NCBI RefSeq assembly: GCF_011397635.1
Contig: NC_064763.1
Coordinates: 26,735,437-26,799,436 of the forward strand
DNA length: 64,000 nucleotides
Direction: 5' to 3'
Source of the DNA: Epinephelus fuscoguttatus
Taxonomy: Eukaryota; Chordata; Actinopteri; Perciformes; Serranidae
Shown here: positions 22,725 to 37,800 of the stretch, one piece after another
Layout: every line of letters starts with the position of its first letter
Position numbering within the stretch: the stretch's first letter is position 1
Position numbers and translations under genes: made by a program
Notes under the pieces: generated by a model
Told to the model about the DNA's origin: nothing
Database searches by the model: none
What the model saw: only the letters and a program-made list of their open reading frames with translations

Positions 22725-23959
22725 TTTTGTCAGCTGTTCACCACCACCTCTTGTATTTCAGTTTAGTCTTTTTCATTCCGCTGTCTGTTCACCTGGTCGT
22801 CAGTGGAGCTCAGGTGAAACCAGAGAAACTCTACCTGAACCTGAAGACGTGAGCTGTTGCTTTTGGGAAGAATCCCTGAAAAGGACAAAATTCAAAAGGG
22901 AAGCTAAAGAAGTGCCAAAGAGGCAAACCCCCTGTTCTATCTGCTGAAAGAGAGAGTAAGTGAGACAGGAGGAGGAGCAGGAAGAGGAGGAGAAAAGGCT
23001 GCGCGTGTTTGGGAGGGGGCTGTAATCTGTTAAGAGCAGTCTTAATGATTGGGAGAAGAAGCTGCATCGATCGCAAGACATCTAATCATGCAAGTGCTTC
23101 TCATCGTAAACGCTGACAAGAGGCAGATTTCGCCTCTTCCTTTATTACTTAAGCTCTGGGTATTATCATTACAAAAGTGTTACATGAAAATGATCTGCTT
23201 TAACTCGATCAGGGATATTTTAAAATGTTTCTCTCAGGTCCGTCTTTAAGGTGTGTTGCAGGCAGTGATGTTCCATTATTGTGTGTCAGTACAAAGCAGG
23301 ACAGATAGCCAACGCTACTGACATCTTCAAGAGGAGGATCAATCATTTTTCTTTCCTTTAAAATTGAAGGTTTCAAATCTTGGACCTGTATCTTTCTCTG
23401 CAACATAAAGCATTTTTTTAAAAATTGAATTAAGTTCAGACTGTAATCACTCTTTGATCTGAATGTTGATGAATCATAATTGCTGCATAAGTAAGGAAGC
23501 GTAATGCATTCACAAGAAAAAAGAAGCTTTTGAGCGTTTGAGCAGAATTTTTTTCCACAAACTTTTCTCAAAATTGTGAGGTTAATTTTTTTTCCCTAGT
23601 GGATACCTCATGCTTCTGTACATATGTATACCAAATGCACGACCTTTTCCAATCAAGTCCTGCCCAGTTCAAACATGAAAAATACACAGACCGAAACATA
23701 AATACAGAAAATTTGTGTCTTATAATAAGCAGAATTTTACTAGAAAATGTTGTGGAAGTTGTAGAATTGTGTAGTTGAAAGATAAATGTGTCCAATGAGT
23801 CAACATGTTGATCAAGAAAAAAAGTGTGACATAAAGTTTCACATGCATTCCTGTAGTACACAAGAAAATCATGTAAAATCCCTGCGCATAACTTTTTTTA
23901 AAAGATTAAACAATATATTTTTTAACTAGAAAACCCCCAAAACAAATAAAGGAATAATG

Positions 23960-24885
23960 CTGATTTGACATTTTGGGAAATGTTCACTTTCTTTTTAAGA
24001 GTTAGATTTTAGAGCGTCATGTCTGCACTGTAAATTCTGGTGGTTAGCTCACAATTAACCAATTGTATCTCTGATTAAACACTGACGGAGCCACCGTAAA
24101 GTCACCTATTGGTTTGTGCAATCCTGTTTTGAGCCTCAAATTCGACATTGCAGCAATCACCATCTTGTTTTTTGGAGCCAGAAGTGACCATATTTGTGCA
24201 GGAGGCTGGTGCTATGGAGGAGCAAGGCGCGGACTTGACTGAGAAGCCAAGGTTACTATCGGCAGACAGACTGTCACTCAAAGCAGCCTGCCTTAATTAT
24301 GTGTAACTTTAAGCCTTAATAAAAATGTAAATGGATGAGTTTTATAAAAATTGGCCCCTGTACAAATGTCATGGAGAAGAAAATTAGCTACAGAGACTAA
24401 AACTGTTGTTTGCACCAGGTTGTAAACATGTTTATTTGGGCATTTTTACACTGGTTTCTATGAGGATTGAGTGGCTTCTTGAGCCAGCCTAGAGTGGACG
24501 TTCAAAGAATTGCAGTTTTTGGCACTTCCATGTTGGCTTCATTTTTCAGGCTTGGAGATTGCTGCGTGGATATAACATGATTTGATAACTCATGATAACA
24601 TGAGTGAGCCCTGGAGGTGCTATTAGGTGCAGTTTTTAGCCAGACTAGAGCAGTTTCCTGCTGTTGTTGATCTTTGACCTAAGCTAAGATGACCACCTAC
24701 TAACATAGCTTCATATCTATTGTAATCATAACTGTTGAACAGAGCCAGGCTAGCTGTTTCCTCTGTTTCCAGGCTTCATGTTAAGCTAAGTCAGCCAGTT
24801 GCTGGTGGTGGCGGCTTCATATTTACCATCCAAGCAGTGATAGTGCACCAGCTCTCAGTAGTAAGAAAGCAGATAAGCTTATTTT
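23960..24885. repeat. Broken teleost repeat with a second repeat inside
   Basis: GACATTTTGGGAAATGTTCA (from 23967) and, farther on, GTTGAACAGAGCCAGGCTAG and TTCCAGGCTTCATGTTAAGC (24735-24790) match pieces of one very common percomorph repeat. Between them, about 24120-24560, lies a different repeat family also found inverted at 26930-27235. Orientation of the pieces differs, so rearrangement is likely. Borders are approximate. Confidence 0.5.
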
Positions 24886-26929
24886 TCCACATTTGTAACT
24901 TTTTAAAATGATTTAGTGACAATAGAACGCAGGAGAAAATAGAATTTATTGACAAGTTAATCTAACTGCAGACACTCAGCTCAGACAGATGCCAAAGTAT
25001 TCAAACAAATAGGCTATTCAACAGCACAGGCAAGAAACAAGGGAGTTTTCCATCAGTATAATGCCTCCTATATAATTTCATATTCAAGCGTCGGGATCAG
25101 CAGAAGCCACGGACGCATGTGAGCATGACCTGCTTCTCTGAGCACAAATGTGGGGAAAAGTGTATGTATGCAGTTCTTAATGGTAGTAATTTCTAAAATG
25201 GCCCATAAGGTTGATTTAGGGCTCGCAAAGAGACAGATCAGCCAGAGTTTAAACAGCAGGATGCTTCATCAGGAATATGCTGTGTGTGCTACTGTTGAAT
25301 AGGGAGTGAGGGTGGGAGAGCAGTTGAGGGGCGAGGCTGCCCTGGATATACTGTCTGCATGCATGCAGCTCTATCCAAACACTGCTAATCTGTTTAGGTG
25401 TAACAGATTGATTCCAGTCAAAGGGTTCGTTTAAATTGAAGGCGGAGTAGTGGATGTTGTTGGCAGTAGCAGGTGATGCTCTGAAAAAAAGAGAGAAGAC
25501 AGAGAAGCAACCGAGTCCTCCAGAGGGATTCAGTAAGGAATGGACCTCGTTTTAAATTTCCTCCTTGTTTACAGCATCTGAAACCAAGAGAGGATTTCAT
25601 TCAATTAAGCCTCTCCCATTCGTTCCTCGTCCCACACAGTCTGTCTTCCTCCGTCTCTGCCTCCTCCTCTTATCCCACTGACCTCCTCCCTCTCTCCCAA
25701 TTAGTTAAAGGGAAACCAGATGAATGTTCCCATGGGAAGCCAGTACATCACCCTAACGCACCACACACACACACATGCTCCTTCACATATGGGGGTAGGC
25801 GTTTCACCATGTCAGAGAAAGCTAACGTTGAGGTTGAAAATTCACCACTGCCCTCTGATGTTTGGACATTTAGCCAATATGCAACAGTAAGGAGAATTGC
25901 TCAATGTACATTTTCTCTGAGGCGAAGCCTGACAGCGTAATGGTCAACAGATCATAGTTAAAGAGTAAAATAACATTTGATTTGGAGCCATAAACTTGCT
26001 CTGACCACAACAAATCACCCGTAATGCAATGTCCCTGTTTGTTTGAGGGCTGTAAAGACACAGCAATGGCTGACAAACTCGGTTCATTCCCATCTCAAAG
26101 CCAGAAAGACAAAGAAAAAACTTAATTACTCACCGAAAAAAGAACTTAACTTTCCACTAAATCCAATTTGGATGATCTGAGCTGGCGTGCGGCCAGACTA
26201 AGTGTCCGCATTGCGTAGGCCTGCACAGAGTGCTGGAAGTGGGCCCTGAGTCACTGACCTGAGGGGGAGCTGGACGTCTATATCAGCAGAGCTGCTCTAT
26301 AAAAGAGTTTTGATGAAACCTTTTAAGCACTGTAGTAATTCTTTAAGTCACATCTGTTTTATTGTATATAGAAGGAACGCGTTTAATAGCCTGTGATTGT
26401 GAATGCATGAACAGTGACACATGTAAATTATATTTATAATTCAAATTATATGATAGCATTATGAATGAAAATGATCTTTTCCTGCCTCATACAGTCAGAG
26501 CAATATTAAAATATCTTTAAAGCCAGCAGTGGAGACGACACACTGCACCCACCTATCAGTACATCTACAGTATTTGAGAACACTATCTCACTGACTGTTC
26601 TCCACACTTGTGCCAGTTCAGTTGGTGTCATTTACGGGAGCTGACATCTGGTTTGTGTATTTGTTTGGTCAGCTTGTGACCTGTGTCATCCGGTCAAAAC
26701 GAAACTTAAAATAAGCTCCATGTTTGGTTTGGCTGTGATAGTCCAAGGCAGGGGCAACAGGCTATGAATGACATCTCTGTCACAGTAGCTTTTATCATAT
26801 TAGGTAATTTTATTGGTATCATTTTGTTTTGGAGAATCTACTGAGGGACTATTTACGGGTAAAATAGACTGACAGGGATGTTAGTTGTGGCCAAGCGTCA
26901 GTCTACAGGGCTGAAAAATGGCACCAACT

Positions 26930-27235
26930 CACAAGTGCTGAAAAGTGTAATTCCTCTAATGGACACCTAAGGCTGGCTCCATAAGCAGGTCTATCCCCAT
27001 AGACTCCCATTTTAAAACGGCCTATATTGCAGAAATAAACATGTTTACAGCCTGGTACAAAAACGGTTTTGGTTTCTATAGCTGATTTCAAGGAGGGGGT
27101 TATATAACTCACCTGTTTAAATTTGTGCAAATATGGCTACCTCTTTCTCCCATAATCCAGGATGAAGACAGCCAAAATGCCAAACTTGAGGCTTCAAAAT
27201 GGGAGTCTACAAACCAATGGGTGACATCACTCTGG
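26930..27235 (-). repeat. Interspersed repeat, inverted copy of 24120-24560
   Basis: Contains AAACATGTTTACAGCCTGG, the complement of a stretch near 24412-24430, and GACTCCCATTTTAAAACGG-type wording seen in percomorph repeats. Two copies in opposite orientation are about 2.5 kb apart. Confidence 0.5.
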
Positions 27236-27703
27236 CCAGGGGTAGCCTACACACACGAGTAAAAACGTAGTTCTTTTCATGTTCCTTATTTTAAACTGGA
27301 GCTTACATTTAGTCTATACTCGTCTATTTTCGAGCCAGTAATCTACTGTTTACTTCACTACAATAACCATTTATACTTTTGTTATTTGTGTGCTCTAAAT
27401 TCAAGAATAGAGTTCATAGACTGCATATGGACAAGAGTGTGTGAGGAGCACCTCTTCTGCAGATGCCAGTTTCCAGATGCCTTTAAGAAAACGAAGCACC
27501 ACCTGTGTTTTGACAACAGTGATGATTTATACCAAACTCTTAAAAAGACATTTACATGAAGTACTCCTGACCTCTGCAAGCACGTTGCAGTTGCACATGA
27601 AAATCTTGCTATCTAGCTAATGTTAGCTATGATAATTTCTCGTGTGTAACATTAGTCTTTGAGGTTATGATAAGGAAGAGATGTAAAGAGTGGGAAATTG
27701 GGT

Positions 27704-28029
27704 CAGTGGTTCCCAACTGGTGCAGCCACAGGGTCCAGATTTCTCCTTAGTCATCAGCTCAAGGTCCCACAGCTTAATATATTCAGCATCATACTTGCGT
27801 TCATCATGTCATTGAGCTAGTTTGCTGTCTCTGTCAAATAGCTGTCCATTAGTCACTCACTCTACAGCAGGAAACTGCACTTCAAAATAAAGCTATGTGT
27901 CAGAAATTTAATGTTCTTAAAAATAAAGTGTTTTTTACAAACTTGACATATTTGCTATTCACTTGCAGTCCATTCAGAATGGACCCGTGACCCACTTTTG
28001 AACCTCGACCCACCAGTTGGGAACCACTG
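27704..28029. mobile_element. hAT-like miniature element with perfect 17-bp inverted ends
   Basis: The left end, CAGTGGTTCCCAACTGG (27704-27720), is exactly complementary to the right end CCAGTTGGGAACCACTG (28013-28029). The 326-bp interior has no coding potential. I could not see a convincing 8-bp target duplication. CAGTGGTT ends are typical of a teleost hAT-type miniature element. Confidence 0.8.
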
Positions 28030-28514
28030 GTATAGGCTTACTATGTTTGATGAACTTAACTGCTCTACTTCCTTTTCAAAATAAGATTTATAAGAAAGTG
28101 TTGCTGGGTTTTTTTCCCACTAAAATGCACTTTACTTCACAAAGTGGAAAAACTGGAAAACTAAAATTTAAACTGGAAAGTAACTCAAGTAATTTATTCA
28201 TTTTTAGGACTGTGGACCTTTAGTAAAGGGACAGAAACACGAGTCAAAACCGAGACACCTCACAAACTAAGTGGCCTAGGAACTGTGGTATGTTGAAACT
28301 GCCACTATGTGGTCAATATTGCCATAAAGCAGTTCTGTTAATTGTTTTCAGGGCAGTAAAATTAAATGGACAGTTAACACAATATGAACATTACGGCAGA
28401 GTCTCTCATTTATTTCATCACAATGTGATCATGCCACTAATCCTGAACCAGGATCACCTATCAACCATTAGAGCAGCTTCTCTTCAAACACATTAAGTCA
28501 CAGGTTTGTACAGA

Positions 28515-28649
28515 TTTATTAACTGCTTTACATCCTGGTTGGCTACTGAAGATACTGATTTAATGATGATAAAGTACAGAGCAGCATAACTGAGAACAAT
28601 TTGCGTGACTGTAATTGTGCATTTTGTGAATGGGTGATGCCTTTTTATT
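28515..28649 (-). terminator. Candidate polyadenylation signals of the complement gene
   Basis: Minus-strand AATAAA occurs at 28649-28644 and 28520-28515, about 165 and 295 bases after the stop codon. Confidence 0.5.
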
Positions 28650-28813
28650 CTGTGAGCATGTGTATGTATGTGCGCCTTTGATGAGAAACCCTTATCTGAA
28701 AAATGTGTATTTTTCATGAACAGTCTGAAAATAAATCAGCGTCAATCAGAAAAACAGTATACACAGACCATGTAACTGACATGGCGAAACAAAAATTATG
28801 TATGTAAATGGAT

Positions 28814-31800
28814 TTAGCTGCTCAAAAACTCAAGTGGTGCGTAGTCATCCTGGGTGTCATTTCCAAGGACTGATTTGAGGAACGGGACGACTCTGAAAAG
28901 ATTAATATGGAAATCTCTGGAGGTCTCATCTGACTCGACGAGACCACCACCCGACTTGCACAAATCCTTGGTTCCCCAGCTGACCAGTGCAACCTGTGAA
29001 AGACAACGTGGGTTACTTTAAACAGTCAACGAGAAATAACATAAAGAAATGACCTCATTTATTTTAATTATGACTTTATCATTCTTTTGATAGATTCCCA
29101 CTGGGTGATGCTTATTTGTTACATACCAACACATTCTCATTCCAACTAGTCACATATCGCCTCTTGTTCAATGGACTGTCATGTCTATGTGTGTTGTTGA
29201 CGTTCCAGGACGCCATGTCACCTTATGCTTGTTACATGCATTATGTCTTTTCAAAATACACTTTGTTTTAAGATTATTTTTTGGCTTTTTGCTGTTATTT
29301 GATAGGACACCTTTAGTGTGAAATAGAGAGAGAGGATGACATGCAGTAAAGGGGCTGTGGATAGGAATCAAATCACTGTTGCAGCAGAGACAAAGCCTTT
29401 CTACATTGGGCACCCGCTCTACCAGGTGAGTTACTGCACACCCCACACTTCCTTTTTACAGGAAATGTACAGTTTCTGCTCATTTGATGTGCGCAGTCTT
29501 TTTCAAAATAAACTTTCAGTGTTTTTATTTACATTTATTTCCTTGTGCAACAAAAGCTTGTGCTTCGATTAAGAAAAAAACTTCATGGTTTGGCTCAACA
29601 GTCACACGTGAAGCAAACAGCGGCCTCCTGGGTGAAAGTCATGGGTTTGTTGGACTCATCCATTTCTCCTCCCACCTGTGCCATAAGGACTTTCCAGCTC
29701 CTTATATTACATTGTTACCAGCGGTGTTTCAAACTGAAGCCATCTGGCAGTGAATCATACTTTCGCAAAAGGTTCCTTTTTGCGTCTGTGTCTGAAGCAC
29801 GATCGAAATCAAAAATCCAGTGCTTGGGCAGTGACTTGCAGCATCAGAAACCAATGAAAAAAGGCATCCTTTAATGTTAGCATGGCCGGTTGCCATTATA
29901 GTTTAACAGCAGCCGGTGGCATCAGGGGGAAACGTGGCGAGACAAGAATGAAAGTTAAGGTGGCGAACGGGCTGGTGGATAGGTCCAACAAACACCAACC
30001 TTCACCTGAGAAAGTAGTACTATCATCCTGTAAGATTCTAAAGCCAAGCCCTGTTCTTTCTCCCTAAACCTAACCACTTCATTTTGTTGCCTAAACGTAA
30101 CCACGTGTTTGTTGTTGAAGGAAAAAAACTTCAATTCGCATTGTTGTACTGATGTAGTGCGCTTATTTTGAAAGAAACAGTATGTAGATGTTAAATTTCT
30201 TGTGAGAACAGAAGTGTGTCTTGAAAGAAGAGAAGTTAAGACGGTGTCCCAGAACCTCAACAACCAGCGCACCCAGAGTACCTTGCACATCGTATGCGGA
30301 CGTGGAAAGTCCATGACCAAACGTCAATATGTGATGAGGTCAGATGCCGAATTCATTGACAAGGCAGCTGTATTTGATGAGATGGCAATGTGAACAGGCT
30401 GGATATAAATAGAAAAGACTGGCTATTTACCTGTATTGTGCGATGCTCGTAGTTCTTGAACACAGCACCTCCAGAGTCACCTGTCCCAACACACACACAC
30501 ACACACACACACATGGACCTCAGTTACTGAGGCAAGAACCTTTTTTTATCTTTCTTGATAACTGAGGCTCAAATACTAAGAACTTTTGAGGTTAAAAAAA
30601 GCATTTTCTGACATACTGGGGTGTTTTACAATTTTCCTTACTTACCCTTAATTAGCCAAAGACATTGCTGCCTCCCTAATGTGACTGAAGTTACTGTGTG
30701 TAGGTAAAATGACCCTGTAGCTCCACTCAGAGATGTTTATGGGATACCTAGCAGCTCCTCTCACATAGGGAAAGAACTTGTAATAGAGGGAACATACCTT
30801 TACATGATATATGATCTCTGAAAGGAGTCCGACCACCAGTGCACAGGAAGTTATCAGTCACTGCATCCTTTGGATTAACCGTTGTGATGCCGTCTGCCTC
30901 TAATGCGTGTTGGATGCACATGTCTCTCTGCATTGGTGAGTTGAAGGAAGAACAATAGCTCAGAGAGACTTGTTTTCAGTGAATACATTTTAAAAGCACA
31001 CACACACACATAAGGCACAACACAGCTTAGTAATTCAAAACTTACATTATCGCCAAGCTTAGCGTGGACATCTTTTTCAGATATAGTGGTTCCTTTCTTG
31101 GTCAGGAAGTTGAGTCTTTCAAGATGAGTCTTTAACAGCATCTGTTCTGTATTTAGAGAACACAAACACACAGGAAATTGTACCTGAGGCTTGAGAGATA
31201 TCTTATTTTAACATGAGCCAAGACACTGGATTGATGGAAGTAGACGGTAGTTAGACATATTTTATTTGACTGGGAAATATTAAGAAATGCATGATAAAAG
31301 CGCCATGAGTGGTCGGAAGACTAGAAAAGCACTATACAAGGGCAGCCCCTTTACCATTCAAATACTGGTCTTCAGTGTGGATATCCTATACTTAACCCAC
31401 TCACATGCCACATCCAATTCCCCTTTGACTGAGTTACTATAGTCAACCATGACTTAACCATGACCTCTTTGCCCTAATCCTAATTGCTTCCAACCTTGAC
31501 ACATCAAAAAGTACTTGCCCACCACAGCACACAGTGGGATCCACAATAACATAACATAGGGATGGGTGTAAATAGCCGAAAAGCTGCAGTGTGACTTTTC
31601 TCACCCAGGTGAAAATATGTCATGGGTGTAGTAGGAGAAACGGATACAGCATTGAATACTAGGCCATGTTCATTCCAATGAAAGTTGCTCAGTGGTGCAT
31701 GAAGCCAGATAGTTTAGCTGCTGCCTATAGAATTACTTTCAGCGGCGCTGTGCAGCCATGAATCTTACTTCTGCTGGCCAAACGACTATTTTCCATTGTG

Positions 31801-34800
31801 GTGCTCCACAAACTTGAATGGGGATAAAATGATTTAATCTCATGGCTCCTCTAGACTTTCTAAATTTTATTGAACAGAGTGGATCCAATCCTGATATTGA
31901 AACAAGTCACCTCGTGAGGGTTGTGACGCTCAAACACTGACATACAGACGTCACTTTCACCATGTAAGTCAATTGAAAAAGTCTTTTTGGGCCACAGGGC
32001 ATCACATAACGGACCCTGGAAATTGCAGTACCACTGTTTGGCCGCCATGAAAATTGGCTTCAAAGCCTGGCACACTTCCTGGGGTCCTAAAATAGACACT
32101 TTGTATTTTTTTTCTCTGGGTCATGCAGCTTTAGCCTCAGTCTTTTAGGACAGTATCAAGTATGTAGCCACCAAGTGCATTTTTTTTTTTTTTTTTTTTT
32201 TTTTACAGGATTTTTGTTTTAAATCCAGCTGTAAACAAATATTCATCAAGAAACTGCATTTTCAAGCAACTCATGGAAGCTAATATTAGCGTAGCTACAG
32301 CCGGTAAAATCTGCCAACAAATGTCTGCTTTTGTCTGCCTTTGTCTCAAATTAAGGAAACTAACATTCAAAAATCACGGATAAGTATGAGTGACAAATCT
32401 GCCACTGTTTTCATTGTAAACATGTGCAACGCCATGAAAGAAAGCTTGACTGGCGTAGCAACAGTAACCACGGGGTGTGGGGCTCAGCAAACCTTCAATA
32501 GTGATTCATTCATGTGAAGGCCAAGCTGTGTCACAGCACGTACAGTGACCTCACCTTGTTGTTTGCAGGTGGATTGACCAACCAGTTTTAGAGCATCACT
32601 GGTCTCCTGGGTGCATGGGATGCAAATAGGCCTGCACAAGACACCAAAAACATGAAGAGGATGTTGTTCCAAGTAAATACATTTTAACACAAGATATTCA
32701 TTTATGAAAATGCACTAATACTAATTTAGTTTTTTCTCAAGGACAGAATTTGTAATTCACCTGATTACAGGTTTGTCCATGTGTGTAACCATTTTATCAA
32801 TGAACCCACTGACGGGACAGAGAATGTAACGTCAAATCCAAGTACGACACAAGTTCTCACCTAACAGCATTGGAGATCTGAACATCGTCCACCAGTTGGA
32901 TGAGAGCCACATCGTAGTCGTAGAACTCCTTCACGCCCTCATTAATTTTAGCTTTAATATTGTACTTTGGGTGCAGCTTGAAGGTTTTCACTTTTTTCAC
33001 TGTAAAGAAGACACAAGTATTTTTGTTGCTGTCAGCTGCAGTAGTGGATAGCAGATACATTTGTCAAACTAAGATGATTTTCACCTCAAAACTTTTAAAA
33101 ACCTGACACTGTAACACTTATTTTTGTGAACTTCTGATGCATCATTATGCCATATTCAGAGAAGTGAAGAGGCATGAGTAAAGAAACATGTATCATTACC
33201 TCTGCCCTGTCCATCATCAATCTCAACTCTGACATTCTCAGGTAAATCTCCAAATGTGAAGCAGTGAGCAGCAGTCAGGATAAACTTGGGGGTCACCAGA
33301 GAGCCGAGACAGTTCTTTGGCGGTCCTTCATTCTAAAGTTTAAAAAGAAAAACATGGACAAAATGGCAGTACATTATTAATCTGAAGCACTGACTCTTCT
33401 GTGTATATAAGCTGAATATTTCTGAATAACAGTTGTTTTCTTCCGTTGAAAAGTATATTTCTCTGATTTTTCTGATTCTTGTGGTCAAGCACAAGCAGTG
33501 AAGATTTTCGGCCATCATCATGCCTGAATAATTATCTAAGAAGACTGTTGGATTTGCTTAGTCAGCCTTGCAAACATATTTCACAGATTAAAAGAAATCC
33601 TGAAACATTTACCTGGACAGTAATGAACGCCCACCATGGATACCTTTTCCTTGTGCTTTCATCTCTCTTGTCTTTTATTGAGTCATAGTCCTTGTGAAGA
33701 CCACACAGACCCTTAACTTCTTCTTCATCTGCATTAAAAAAAAAAAGTAAAAATCAATCATGCTCATGTTCATTCATATAAAAACATTGTGGTATATGAA
33801 CATTACAATAATTTCTTCAGTGTTTTGTTTTCTTTTTTTAACACACACACACTGGGAGTAATTTGGGCTTTAGTGTATCGAACTGAATACATTATATAAA
33901 ATTACTTTCAATAAGCAAATGGTTTTATCCAAAGCAAAGTACGACAAATGCATTTAACCTTTACAGGAATAAGACCGGCTTGTCATCATAAATTGTAAGT
34001 ACAGGACATTTTTAATGTATATTCTCAAGCTGTGAAAGTTTTCTTGTACCTGCAAAATTCATCAGGAAAAAAATTCAACATCTTATGGGACAAGAAAATG
34101 ATGGAATTCTTAAAAAACAAGAGTACGAGTCGACAACCATGTGGAGCAGCTGTCAGAGGTTAAATGCTAACATTAGAGCTGCAACATGCTCACAATGACA
34201 ATGCCAACATTCTGATATTCAGCAGGTATAATCTATAATGTTTAGCTGGACATGCTATTATGCTTACATTTTCTTATTAGCACTAAACATAAAGTACAGC
34301 TGAGGCTGATGGACATGTCAGTTTCAGCGCTCTAAAAGGTCCATTGTGTAGGAATTAGCATCTAGTGGTGAGGCTGAAAAACTGAAACTTCTCTCATGTT
34401 CCAAGCGCATAGGCAAACTACGGTGGTCGATGCAAAAACATTAAAACGTGAATGACCAACATGTTCTCATCCTAATTCGTAAAACATTGCCACTTCGTCT
34501 ATAGACTGTCATGTCTACATATGATGCACTACATGTCCTCCTGCATCTGTTGTTGACGTTCTGGGACGCCATGTCAGTTTATGCTTACATGCATTTTATC
34601 TTTTCAAAATACACGTATGTCTTCACATGAAAACCTTTAGTAAAACCCCTCATATTTATGTTTTTTTCCTTGTGCAACAAAAGCACATGGTTTGGTTTGG
34701 AAAAAACATCGGGGGGGAAGCAAACAGTGGTCTCCCAGGTGAAAGTCCCCAGACAGGAGGGGAGGTGGATGGGTCTTTCAAGCTCCTTCAAGTTCCTTCA

Positions 34801-37800
34801 AGCTCCTTCTATTACATTGTTAGTGGTAGCGTTACAAATTGCCACCAGCTGGTGCAATTTGTAACGCTGCCAGAGGTGCCTTTGTGTGTCGGTATCTTAC
34901 ATGGTTGCTCATAGATGGGAGGGTGAACATGGAGAACAAGTTTGCTTTGCTGCACTGTTTCATATGCTGTAATTTGCAAATGAAAACTAATAAATACATT
35001 TAAAAAAAAAAAAAAAAAAAAAACATGGTCGCTCATAACTCCAGCATTTGATAACTTTGGTTGGTGGCCACTGTGTTAACAACTACTGCCACCCAATGCT
35101 TATTATAACGCAACGAAAGGCGTCTTCGTGCATTGGTATCTAACACCCAGTACACTGACAAGTGGCGGTATTTGACAGGTTCAGAGTGGGAACGGGCTGG
35201 AATGGCCCTATCTAGAGTGTTTGCCAGTTTTGCGCTACTGTAGAAACAATATGGCGGATTCTGTGGAAGAGGACCCACTCGGTTTGTAGATATTAACTCG
35301 TTGAGCTCATTCTAAAGCAACGAAAACACAAAGATTCCTTATATCGGGTGTTTATAAACTAATACAACATGATTATGAATATCATTCCTATTCCATTTCT
35401 GCCAATAGATGCCCTTAAATCCTGCACACTGGACCTTTAAGGGATGATGTGAACATGAATGTGTGAGACAGAATTCATGGCAATACATCCAGTAGTAAGA
35501 TATTTATTCTTAACCACAAATGTAAACCTGCAGCTGGTGCAATTAAGGGCTTAAACTACATATCATATAAGGGCACAGATCAAGAGTGATAGTTCTCCCT
35601 GCTCTTAAGTACTTTCTGAAACAAGAGGACTGCGTTCTCCAGTTATGATCACACATCTCCTTTGTGTCGAATTAGAGGGTGGAGATGAGTGCTATGGTAG
35701 ACTAACATACAAATGCACTTAGTTGAACTACAAATACATCATACACATAATATTACAAATGTGTTGCCAGGTTCATTCAGCCTTCCGCCTCAGTTTTGAG
35801 AGATCACTTACCAATGATGTCATCAAAGGTCTCTTGTAAGTTTGCAATGTCCTTCATTCTGAAGTAATGCTCTCCGCCAGTCCCCGCTGTGAGGGGCTGC
35901 AGGTCCTCATCAAAGATATCAGCTCCAATGGCAAAAATATAAATGTCTGCAACAGAATGAAACATAGCATTAGTTGCATTAAAACATTCTGTCAAAGCTG
36001 CCTGCTAGGCATTAGTGCATAACACTGAAATGTTACTGATGATGTAGCACATGTGTGTAAGGAAGAATCAGCACCAACAAGGCTGAACGATAGCAACAGA
36101 AATCTTCACAACAAATTAAAAACTAAACCTACCCAGATATTCTTCTCTTGACTGAGCCTCATCTTCACCAGTTTGGTTCATGTATACCATGTTCTTTATT
36201 TTTGCCACAGTAGGTGCAGGTGATCCGCCCATATTATAAGCACCTAAGCACAAAAAAACAGTGTAAAATGATGAATGAATGAATACTTTATACAACATGC
36301 ATTGATTACATACTATAATTTTGAATCAGTGCTGATCTGACTGAACTCTGAAGCAGCAGCAGTAAGAACACAGTTAAATGGTGAATCAAAGGAATAATCT
36401 GACATATTGGGAAATACAATTCTTTACTTTCTTGCTTACTCTTAGCAAAAAACAAAAATAAATGTGCTTTACAAAATGCTGAATTATTCCTTTAAACAGT
36501 TGAAGCATTATTATTTAAATCCATAATTTTCCTTCAGTGAAAGATGCTGGCAGCTTCAACCCTGAAGTAATTAAATACACCAAGTGGCTGAAATTACCAT
36601 CTGTGAAAAAGATGAGGACGTGATGATGTTCTTTGAAAGCCTCCGTTTTAACTCTTTGCTTTATAAGAGCCATTCGCTCCAAGAATGTAGTAAAGGCCAT
36701 GTTCAGGTCTGTTCCAGTCTTCTTCTCTTTAAGTCAAAACACAAACACACACCCAGTAAAACGAAGCTCAAGCCGCGAATAAAAAAGTGTTTCCAACAAT
36801 ATCTCAGATTATGTGACTCACCGCCTACTTCAAAACTCTCCAACTTATTCTTGACTTCACTTAGTGTGACTTGGCCATCCAAAAAATCGAGAATGTTGAT
36901 AACTTCAACATATTCAGAGGAGAAAAATATGATTTCATAGTTTGGAGTCACGGAAAAGGATGAGATCTGTGGAGACATAAAGCAAATCACTCAGATAAGG
37001 TGGATGATCTTTAGTGTTGTATGAACTTTTGACACAACTTTGTAAATATGTGCAAACTTGTCAAACTGCTGTGAAACATTTTGTCGATGCAACACCTCCG
37101 TGTGTATCAAACTGCTTATGGTTGTTATTTTGTTGAGTAATTGATTCATTTATCAGCAGAAAGAGAATCCCGTAGTATGCATTGACAACAAGCCAAGGGA
37201 CTCACGCCAAGAAGCATCAATCATGATTATGATGTGTAATTCATAAAGCAATTTACTTCTAATGGGCCGTTGTGCTGGCAGCCAAATGGGGTGGGATTAT
37301 GTTTGCGCATGTTATATGTACAGTGAGCCAAATGTGCTTCTGAAAGTGTGTCAGACAGCATAAAAGGCCTCATGTGTTCGCTGACACCAAAAATACGATT
37401 CAGCTTATGACTTGAAATAGTAAAATCCACTGCTCGCAATTAGTATTATGACAATCACACTCAAAAAGCTAATGCAGTAAAAAAAAAAAGGAATGGATTA
37501 AATGCAAAAAAAAAAAGTGTAAAAATAAAACTGTCTATTTTAGATGTATGGAGACCAAAGGAGCCATAAAGTCAATAAATAAATAAGACATCATGAAACA
37601 GGGGAGCGCGGGGCACAACTTAACACAGGGTAAATTATAAAATGGACTTTTTATGTGGTTATACAGAGTCGATCCTTTCGTGCTACCACCAAAGAGTGGC
37701 CCGCGAAATTCCACAAAGATTGGACGTGTTTCAGCTGAGCTCAGTTACAAAGAGTGTTTTCAGTCGACATAAGAAAATTTCTTTGCCATACTTGTTTTTT

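Larger units (their letters stand above)
22725..28813. other. Intergenic region between layn and the complement gene
   Basis: About 6 kb between the start codon of layn and the stop codon of the complement gene. It holds layn's 5' flank, several interspersed repeats (23960-24035, 24120-24560, 24670-24885, 26930-27235, 27704-28029) and the complement gene's 3' UTR. The remaining DNA is AT-rich with no coding pattern I can support; the small open frames at 23209-23861 have biased, low-information sequence. Confidence 0.6.

Noticed and set aside
23209-23861. Two minus-strand open frames of about 100 residues in the layn-complement interval
   Set aside because: AT-rich region, no recognisable motif, no supporting splice signals; composition typical of chance frames.
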